Assembly: GCA_016194625.1 (NCBI GenBank)
Contig: JACQBB010000253.1
Coordinates: forward strand, 1-6,602
From: Elusimicrobiota bacterium
Lineage (GTDB): Bacteria; Elusimicrobiota; Elusimicrobia; UBA1565; UBA9628
DNA: 6,602 nucleotides
Reading direction: 5' to 3'
In this document: one piece after another, positions 1 through 5,353 of the stretch
How the letters are laid out: each line of letters begins with the position of its first letter
Numbering within the stretch: the first letter of the stretch is position 1
Notes under the pieces: generated by a model
What the model was told of the DNA's origin: nothing
Seen by the model: only the letters and a program-made list of their open reading frames with translations
Database searches by the model: none
Program-made: the position numbers and the translations under genes

Positions 1-1
1 G

Positions 2-3000
2 ACGCGCGCCCTCTGGCGCTTCGACGGCGGCGTCACGGCGAACCGGGTCTCCTGCGTCGCCAGCGGCTCGTGCCCGACGAACGGCTTCTGCGCGACCTGG
101 GAGTGGACCTACCAGGACCCCAACAACTCCTCGCCGATGACCACCGGGTCGTGCGTGTACGACTCGAACTGCCCCACGAGCAGCACCGGGACCCTGATCT
201 CCGGCACGCCGCCGATCGGCCTGGCCGCCTGCCCGGCCACCAACCCGAACACGGGCGCGATCTTCGCCGCCGACGGCACCAACCATTTCCCGGTCTATCC
301 CGGCACGAACGCCGTCGCCACCTTCAACGGCACGACCCAGTTCTCGTCGGCGACCTACTCCGGCGGGACCTGGGACCTCGGCGCGACCTACACGCTGAGC
401 GCCTGGTTCAAGACCGCGAGCGCGGCGTCGATGCGCATCCTGTCGGAACAGGACACGACCGGGGCCTACGGCGGCGCGTACTGGGGCTTCGGCGTCAGCG
501 GCGGCGGCGTGCGCCGGTTCGACTCGCGCGACACCGGCCAGGCCAGCCGGGACATCACGATGGGAAGCGGCCTCAACGACGGCAACTGGCACCAGATCCA
601 CGTCGTCCGCGTCAACGGCTCGACCGTCCGCCTCTACGCCGACGGCGCCCTGCTCGGGACCTCGGTCGTGAACTCGACGAGCTCCTTCGCCAGCCATCCG
701 ATCAGGCACCCCGTGCTCGTCGGCAAGTACGAGGGCGGGGGAGAGCTCTTCAACGGCACCATCGACGAGATCCGCGTCACCGACGTCCCGATGACCGACG
801 ACGACGTCTACCTGGAGTACAACGGCAGCGCGCACCACAAGTACTCGTCGAACTCCGGCGCCAGCTACACCCAGAGCAACGGCGCCTTCGCCGGCGCCCC
901 GGCGAACGCCACCACCGCGCTGGTGATCTACTCGACGGCCTCCGGCGAGGCGTACTCCGCGACGGGCGCCTGGATCTTCGAGGCGCAGAGCACCCAGAGC
1001 GCGTCGACGGTGCTCTCGCCCTACGTGCCCGTCATCGACACCGGCAAGCCGGTCGCGCCCGCGCTGACCGGCGTCCCGACCACCACCAACGACATCACCT
1101 GGTCGTGGGGGACGCCGGGCAAGGTCTGCCAGGTGCCGACCGCGCCCTACTTCCAGCTGATCGACGCGGTCAGCGGCGCGGCGATCACCCCCGCGAACAC
1201 CCTGTTCTACCCCGCCGACACGTCCGCGGGCGAGAACATCCCCGGCACGCCGAACCAACTGCGCTCGCGCCACCTGGTCCTGACCGACACCTGGGGGACG
1301 AGCTCGCTGAGCGCGTCCGCGACGGCCTACACGCTCGCGGCCGCGCCCGCCTCGCTGTCCTTCACGAACATCTCGACCGGGAGCTTCACGGCGTCGTGGA
1401 GCGCCAACGGGAACCCGGGCTACACGCGCTACGAGGTCAGCTACGCGCGGGACGCCGGCTTCACGGTGGGGCTGACGACGCGCGCCGCGCTGACCGACGA
1501 CCTCACCGCGACCTCCGTCGGCGTCGGCGGCCTCGCGACCGGGACGACCTACTACCTCCGCGTCCGCGCCTACAACGGCCGCGCGAGCGACGCGTACGGC
1601 GGCGCGGGGACCGCCTACCTGTCCGGGACCTTCGTCACCGTCACCGGCGCCCCGACGCTGGCCGGCGCGCCGCTGTCCAACGCCTCGGTGCAGTGGAGCT
1701 GGTCCACCGTCCCCGGCGCCAACGGCTACACGCTGTACGACTACCCGTCCAACGCCGTGATCGTCGGCCCCGGCGCGGCGCGGGTCTCGACGACCACCGT
1801 CGGCCTCTCGCCGAACACCCGCTACGACGCCGAGGTCGAGGCGACCATGCCCGCCCCGACCCCGACCAGCCCGCGCGGCCACGCGTTCACCTACACGCTG
1901 GCCAACCCGCCGACGGCCACCGCCGTCGCCGCCGTGTTCCCGAGCAGCGCCGCCGTCGCCTGGAACGCCAACGGCAACCCCGCCGGCACCTTCTACAGCG
2001 TCGTCGTCGCCAGCGACGCCGCGTTCGCGGTCATCGTCGCGACGATCAGCGTGACGACGACGACCGCCTACATCCCGAACCTCCTGCCCGGAGCGACCTA
2101 CTACTCGAAGGTCCAAGCGGTCAACGGCGTGCAGATCCCGACCGCCTACACCGCGATCCCGAACGCGAAGCTGCCGCAGGACCCGTCGATCACCTCGAAC
2201 GCCTCTCCGAACACGCCGTACGCGCCCGCGACCGGCCTGGTCGGCGCGTGGCAGTTCGACGAGAGCTCCGGGACCTTCTCGCTCGACGGCTCGACCTACG
2301 GGAACTCCGCGAACCTCGTCTGCGCGACGAACGGCTGCACCTCGACGCCTACCTGGACCTCCGGCCCGAACGGGCTCGGCGCGGCGCTCGCGTTCACCGG
2401 CCTGAACGGAGCGGCGCTGACCGCGTCGGGGGCCCCGTTCTCCTTCACCGACAGCCTCACCGTCGAAGCCTGGGTGAACCCCGTGACCGCGGCCCAGCAG
2501 AACAACGCGGGCATCGTCGGGCGCGGAAACCTGGGCGCCGAGGACTTCGCGCTGGACGTCAACGTGGGGAAGTTCCGCTTCCTGTCCTCCCCGTCCAAAG
2601 TCGCGACCTCCCCGGCCGTCCTCACGCCCGGCGTCTGGACGCACCTCGCCGGCGTCTACGACTCGGCGGCGCAGACGACCACCCTGTACGTGAACGGCGC
2701 CGCCGTCGCGTCGGTCGGACTCGCCGCTCCGCCGCGCAACGACAGCGGCCAGGTCCTGTCCATCGGCAACCGGCCGAACGCGCTCGGCGCGGAGGCCCTG
2801 GCGTTCGCGGGCTCGATCGACTCGGTCCGCGTCCTCCGCCGCGCGCTGACGTCCGCCGAGGTCCTCTCCGACTACCAGGGAGGGTTCGTCTCGACGGTGA
2901 CGCCGGCCGGTCCCAACGCCGGCATCCTCGTCGCTCTGCCGCCGAACGCGTTCGGCACGCCCGCGCAGATACTGATCTCCGCCGACCCCGTCGGCCACCC

Positions 3001-3649
3001 GATCAAGATCCCGGCCGCGGCCCTGGACGCCGGCCTGGCGGACCTGCCGGCCGGCCTGACGCTGGTCCCCAACACCCTCGTCGAGGTCGTGCCGATCGTC
3101 AACGGCCTGCCGTTCACCACGCCGCTGGGCTCGTCGGCCGCGCTGACGATCCCGTACGCCGACGCGAACGGCGACAACATCATCGACGGCAGCAACCCGC
3201 CGCTCGCGGCCTCGGCCGTGCGCATGTACACGCTGAACACCACGGTCAACCGCTGGGAGCTGCTGCCGACCGCCGTCGACTCCCCGAACAAGCGCGCGAC
3301 CGGCGTGACGCCGCACTTCTCCGTCTTCGCGCTGTTCGCCCCGACGACCATCGGCGCGGGCCTGAGCGGCGTGAAGGTGTACCCGGTGCCGTGGAAGCCC
3401 GGCACCGGCTCGCGCTTCGACGCCCCGGGCGTCACCTTCGCCAACCTCCCGACCGCCGGCACGATCCGCATCCTCGACGTCGGCGGAGCGCGGGTGCGCG
3501 AGTTCTCGTTCAGCGGCGCCGGCGCCGGCGTCGCGGTCTGGGACGGCCAGACGGACCACGGCCGCCGCGCGGCCAGCGGCGTCTATTTCGCGCGCGTCAC
3601 CTCCTCGGCCGGGGGGACGCTGCTTCTCAAGTTCGCCATCGAGCGATGA
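2..3649 (+). CDS. Large secreted LamG / fibronectin-III modular surface protein with C-terminal sorting-like domain (5' end outside window)
   Basis: The frame is open from the first complete codon, so the gene starts upstream; the ATG at 137 is internal. The visible 1215 residues (numbered from base 2) read as extracellular beta-sandwich modules. A Cys-rich stretch holds C18, C24, C30, C51, C57 and C77. LamG/concanavalin-like domain 1 runs to about 275 (W135, W196, IDEIRV at 254-259). Four fibronectin-III-like domains span about 350-727. LamG domain 2 spans about 744-961 (AWQFDE at 749-754, W824, WTHL at 879-882, then IDSVRV). A ZU5-like module spans about 962-1113, with a calcium-type loop D1054-D1062 and a PHFSVFAL ending. 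The C-terminal domain is about 1122-1215. Lysine is scarce and several cysteines occur in close pairs, fitting a protein that folds outside the cytoplasm. LamG and FN3 modules usually bind glycans or proteins; the ligand here cannot be read. The stop overlaps the PorV-like start, so the two are probably co-transcribed. Function (adhesin, surface scaffold or polysaccharide-binding protein) is inference. Confidence 0.88.
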   Translation, partial: TRALWRFDGGVTANRVSCVASGSCPTNGFCATWEWTYQDPNNSSPMTTGSCVYDSNCPTSSTGTLISGTPPIGLAACPATNPNTGAIFAADGTNHFPVYPGTNAVATFNGTTQFSSATYSGGTWDLGATYTLSAWFKTASAASMRILSEQDTTGAYGGAYWGFGVSGGGVRRFDSRDTGQASRDITMGSGLNDGNWHQIHVVRVNGSTVRLYADGALLGTSVVNSTSSFASHPIRHPVLVGKYEGGGELFNGTIDEIRVTDVPMTDDDVYLEYNGSAHHKYSSNSGASYTQSNGAFAGAPANATTALVIYSTASGEAYSATGAWIFEAQSTQSASTVLSPYVPVIDTGKPVAPALTGVPTTTNDITWSWGTPGKVCQVPTAPYFQLIDAVSGAAITPANTLFYPADTSAGENIPGTPNQLRSRHLVLTDTWGTSSLSASATAYTLAAAPASLSFTNISTGSFTASWSANGNPGYTRYEVSYARDAGFTVGLTTRAALTDDLTATSVGVGGLATGTTYYLRVRAYNGRASDAYGGAGTAYLSGTFVTVTGAPTLAGAPLSNASVQWSWSTVPGANGYTLYDYPSNAVIVGPGAARVSTTTVGLSPNTRYDAEVEATMPAPTPTSPRGHAFTYTLANPPTATAVAAVFPSSAAVAWNANGNPAGTFYSVVVASDAAFAVIVATISVTTTTAYIPNLLPGATYYSKVQAVNGVQIPTAYTAIPNAKLPQDPSITSNASPNTPYAPATGLVGAWQFDESSGTFSLDGSTYGNSANLVCATNGCTSTPTWTSGPNGLGAALAFTGLNGAALTASGAPFSFTDSLTVEAWVNPVTAAQQNNAGIVGRGNLGAEDFALDVNVGKFRFLSSPSKVATSPAVLTPGVWTHLAGVYDSAAQTTTLYVNGAAVASVGLAAPPRNDSGQVLSIGNRPNALGAEALAFAGSIDSVRVLRRALTSAEVLSDYQGGFVSTVTPAGPNAGILVALPPNAFGTPAQILISADPVGHPIKIPAAALDAGLADLPAGLTLVPNTLVEVVPIVNGLPFTTPLGSSAALTIPYADANGDNIIDGSNPPLAASAVRMYTLNTTVNRWELLPTAVDSPNKRATGVTPHFSVFALFAPTTIGAGLSGVKVYPVPWKPGTGSRFDAPGVTFANLPTAGTIRILDVGGARVREFSFSGAGAGVAVWDGQTDHGRRAASGVYFARVTSSAGGTLLLKFAIER
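1049..2182 (+). repeat. Four FN3-like domains in an A-B-A-B arrangement (protein-level repeat)
   Basis: Within the large surface protein, domains 1 and 3 share a W-S-W core (W367/W369 and W565/W567). Domains 2 and 4 share a W-(S/N)-ANGNP core (W466 and W654), followed by an aromatic residue, a short strand and D-A-x-F. The A cores are 198 residues apart and the B cores 188 apart, so a two-domain unit appears to have been duplicated. B domains also share the FN3 hallmark TTYYLRVRAYNG (domain 2) or ATYYSKVQAVNG (domain 4). Divergence is high, so the duplication is old or selection has diversified it. Domain borders are approximate. Confidence 0.6.
3365..3646 (+). other. C-terminal T9SS type A / FlgD-Ig-like sorting domain of the surface protein
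   Basis: The last 94 residues or so follow the pattern of type A C-terminal sorting domains and FlgD Ig-like folds. VKVYPVPWKP (1124-1133) stands where YPNP(F/W) is usual. It is followed by F-A-N-L-P, T-I-R-I-L-D-V-G-G with a positive residue after it, then W1180-D1181-G1182, SGVYF (1192-1196), and a basic, beta-strand C-terminus (LLLKFAIER). The domain sits at the very end of the protein, as sorting signals do. In Bacteroidota such domains are recognised by the type IX machinery and removed or kept on the surface. Here the usual Asn of YPNP is Val. The similarity is judged by eye; an export role is inference, supported by the PorV-like gene that follows. Confidence 0.62.
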
Positions 3650-4626
3650 GGCTCCTCCTGCTCGCCGTCCTGCTCGTCGGCCCCGCCCTCCCGGCGGCGG
3701 CGGGGTTCGGCGCCGACGCCGCGGGGACCAGCGGCGGCCGGTTCCTGACTCTCGGCGCCGACGCGCGCGCCGCGGGCATGGGCGGGGCCGTCGCCGCCGC
3801 CGCCGACGACGCGACCGCGCTGTACTGGAACCCCGCCGACCTGGCCGGCCTCCACTACCGCCACGCGACCTTCACCCACACGGCCGGCTACCAGTCCACC
3901 TACCATGACTTCCTGGCCTACGCGCAGCCGATCGAGCTCCGCCGCGGCTCCGGCCGCGAGCGCGACCTACTGCCCGACCAGATGGGCACCGTCGGCGCGT
4001 CCCTGCAGTACTTCAACGCCGGACGCATCCCCGAGGTGGACAACACCGGGACGAACACCGGCGGCACCTTCACGCCCCAGGACTTCGCCGCGACGGTCGG
4101 CTGGGGCGCGGAGCTGGCGCGCGGCTTCGACGCCGGGCTCGCCGTCAAGTACGTCTCCTCGAAGATCGAGGCGAGCGCCGCGACCGGCGCCGCCGACCTG
4201 GGCGCGCGCTGGCGCACCCGCATCCCCGGCACCGAGTTCGACTACGCGCTGTCGGCGAGCGTGCGCAACGTCGGCGGCCAGCTCAAGTTCGCCTACGCGT
4301 CGGACCCGCTGCCGATGGCCGTCGTCGTCGGCCAGTCGCTGCGGCCGACGCGCTCGCTGACCCTGGACGCGGACCTGACCGCCCCGCGCGACGGCGCCGT
4401 CTACGCCTCGCTCGGGATCGAGTGGCGCGCGCCGATGACCGAGGGCCTGACCGCGGCCCTGCGCGCCGGCTACGACGGCCGCGTGAAGACGGGCGACGTC
4501 GGCGGCGCGGCCGGCCTGTGCCTGGGCGGCGGCGTCGGCTTCCGGCGCCTGTCCTTCGACTACGCCTGGACCCCGGTCGGCGACCTGGGCGACGCCCAGC
4601 GGCTGTCCGTCTCCTACCGGTTCTGA
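3646..4626 (+). CDS. PorV/PorQ family outer-membrane beta-barrel protein
   Basis: A 326-residue protein. It opens with a clear signal peptide (M-R, a Leu/Val-rich core at 3-12, then PALPAAA before G20), which fixes the start at 3646 although the frame stays open far upstream. The mature N-terminus carries the family signature: R32-FLTLGADARAAGMGGA, then ADDATALYWNPADLAGL ending near 68. The rest is alternating amphipathic strands, and the chain ends in SVSYRF with a terminal Phe, as expected for a BAM-assembled barrel. In type IX secretion, PorV binds the C-terminal signals of cargo at the outer membrane and delivers them to the attachment complex; other family members have unknown roles. Its ATGA overlap with a gene for a protein carrying a sorting-like C-terminus suggests a matched substrate/shuttle pair. 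No Shine-Dalgarno is visible before the start, so translation probably depends on termination of the upstream gene. PorV versus PorQ versus a general FadL-like barrel cannot be separated by eye. Confidence 0.85.
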   Translation: MRLLLLAVLLVGPALPAAAGFGADAAGTSGGRFLTLGADARAAGMGGAVAAAADDATALYWNPADLAGLHYRHATFTHTAGYQSTYHDFLAYAQPIELRRGSGRERDLLPDQMGTVGASLQYFNAGRIPEVDNTGTNTGGTFTPQDFAATVGWGAELARGFDAGLAVKYVSSKIEASAATGAADLGARWRTRIPGTEFDYALSASVRNVGGQLKFAYASDPLPMAVVVGQSLRPTRSLTLDADLTAPRDGAVYASLGIEWRAPMTEGLTAALRAGYDGRVKTGDVGGAAGLCLGGGVGFRRLSFDYAWTPVGDLGDAQRLSVSYRF

Positions 4627-4672
4627 CCGGCGGCGGAGCGCGGGGGGCGGGGATTTTGGTATCCTGCCCGCG
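4627..4672 (+). other. Only intergenic gap: 46 bases between the PorV-like gene and the channel gene
   Basis: This short GC-rich spacer contains a G-run and one AT-rich patch (GGATTTTGGTATCCT) near its 3' end. There is no Shine-Dalgarno within the usual distance of the ATG at 4673, no convincing intrinsic terminator, and no open reading frame of note. The AT-rich patch stands out sharply against its surroundings and is interpreted as the promoter described separately. Confidence 0.8.
4657..4665 (+). promoter_or_regulatory. Putative extended -10 promoter element giving a leaderless channel transcript
   Basis: TGG-TATCCT matches the extended -10 form TGnTAtnnT. The -10 hexamer (4660-4665) ends 7 bases before the ATG at 4673, so the expected transcription start falls at or within a base or two of the A of the start codon. 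No recognisable -35 box lies 16-18 bases upstream, which is tolerated by extended -10 promoters. The absence of a ribosome-binding site fits a leaderless mRNA. The motif is short and this call rests on position and local base composition. Confidence 0.5.
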
Positions 4673-5353
4673 ATGGGTGGCATGCGCTCCTTCGGGGCCG
4701 AGCTGGCCGGGACCTTCGCTTTGACGCTCGCGGGCGCGGGCGCCGTCTGCATGGACGCCGCCACGGGCGGGCGCCTGGGCCCGGTCGGCGTCGCGCTGGC
4801 CTACGCCGCCGCCACCGCCGCCGCCCTGCACGCGTTCCCCGGCGCCCCGCACCGCTTCAACCCGGCGCTGACGCTGGCCGCGGTCGGCCTGAAGCGCGAG
4901 GGACCCCTGCGCGGGACCTTCGCGCTGGCCGCCCAGCTGCTCGGCGCCGCCTGCGCGGGCCTGTTCCTCCGCGCGGTCCTGTCCGGCGGCCGCCCCGACC
5001 TGCTCGCCGACCCGACCGACCTGGGCGCCGTCGTCCCGCACGGCATCGGCTACCGCGCGGCCACGCTCGTCGAGGCCGTGCTCACCTTCTTCCTGGCCTG
5101 CGCCGCCGCCGCGACCACCGAGCGCCGCCGCCGCCCGTTCGGCCCGCTCGCCGTCGGCGCCGCCGCGCTGTTCGGCGGCCTGGCCGCCGGGCCGCTCACC
5201 GGAGGCGCGATGAACCCCGCGCGCGCCTTCGGCCCCGCGATCGCCGCGGGCGCCTGGACCAGCCACTACGTGTACTGGGTCGGACCGCTCGCCGGAGCGA
5301 CCCTGGCCGCCCTGATCGCGCCTTATCTCGTCACCGAGGAGAACATCCCATGA
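4673..5353 (+). CDS. MIP-family membrane channel (aquaporin / glycerol facilitator)
   Basis: A 226-residue, strongly hydrophobic protein with the expected six membrane spans plus two half-helices, close in size to bacterial AqpZ. It should carry passive flux of water or small neutral solutes across the inner membrane. Both signature motifs are present: N63-P64-A65 in loop B and N181-P182-A183 in loop E, the second followed by R184, the conserved filter arginine. The N-terminal FGAELAGTF and the ending YWVGPLAGA are typical. Oddities: the usual SGAH(x)NPA approach is PGAPHRF before the first NPA, apparently two residues longer, and the loop E positions that hold His and Cys in AQP1 look like G169 and G178. 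That could widen the pore towards glycerol or similar solutes, but substrate cannot be assigned. ATG 4673 is chosen because the promoter-like element abuts it; ATG 4682 is the alternative. A four-base overlap links it to pepA. Confidence 0.9.
   Translation: MGGMRSFGAELAGTFALTLAGAGAVCMDAATGGRLGPVGVALAYAAATAAALHAFPGAPHRFNPALTLAAVGLKREGPLRGTFALAAQLLGAACAGLFLRAVLSGGRPDLLADPTDLGAVVPHGIGYRAATLVEAVLTFFLACAAAATTERRRRPFGPLAVGAAALFGGLAAGPLTGGAMNPARAFGPAIAAGAWTSHYVYWVGPLAGATLAALIAPYLVTEENIP
5336..5341 (+). promoter_or_regulatory. Shine-Dalgarno for pepA inside the end of the channel gene
   Basis: GAGGAG lies 8 bases before the ATG at 5350 and encodes the Glu-Glu pair (E222-E223) of the channel's short C-terminal tail. 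It is the only strong ribosome-binding site in front of a gene in this window and fixes the pepA start at the ATGA overlap. pepA can therefore initiate by itself as well as by coupling to channel translation. Confidence 0.75.

Noticed and set aside
3509..3533. GGCGCC tandem/palindromic cluster in the C-terminal domain coding region
   Set aside because: It encodes an ordinary Gly-Ala loop (SGAGAGV) and is explained by composition.
70..3645. Upstream extension of the PorV frame as a 1518-residue protein
   Set aside because: The product is low-complexity and rich in Arg, Asp, His and Pro, with no domain. It overlaps a frame with clear LamG, FN3 and C-terminal domain motifs, and a signal peptide begins exactly at 3646.
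3905..4360. A 151-residue + strand open frame inside the PorV-like gene
   Set aside because: The product is a Ser/Arg/Pro/Ala-rich out-of-frame reading of a well-supported barrel protein.
4617..4630. Inverted repeat CCGGT-TCTG-ACCGG over the PorV-like stop codon as a terminator
   Set aside because: The stem is only five base pairs and is not followed by a T-tract; the nearest T run is about 24 bases further on and belongs to the promoter-like patch. Such repeats are expected by chance in GC-rich DNA.
3967..5266. Long antisense open frames opposite the PorV-like, channel and pepA genes
   Set aside because: They are Ala/Gly/Arg-rich mirror readings caused by GC-rich third positions. They show no motifs and no sensible start signals and lie fully opposite well-supported genes.
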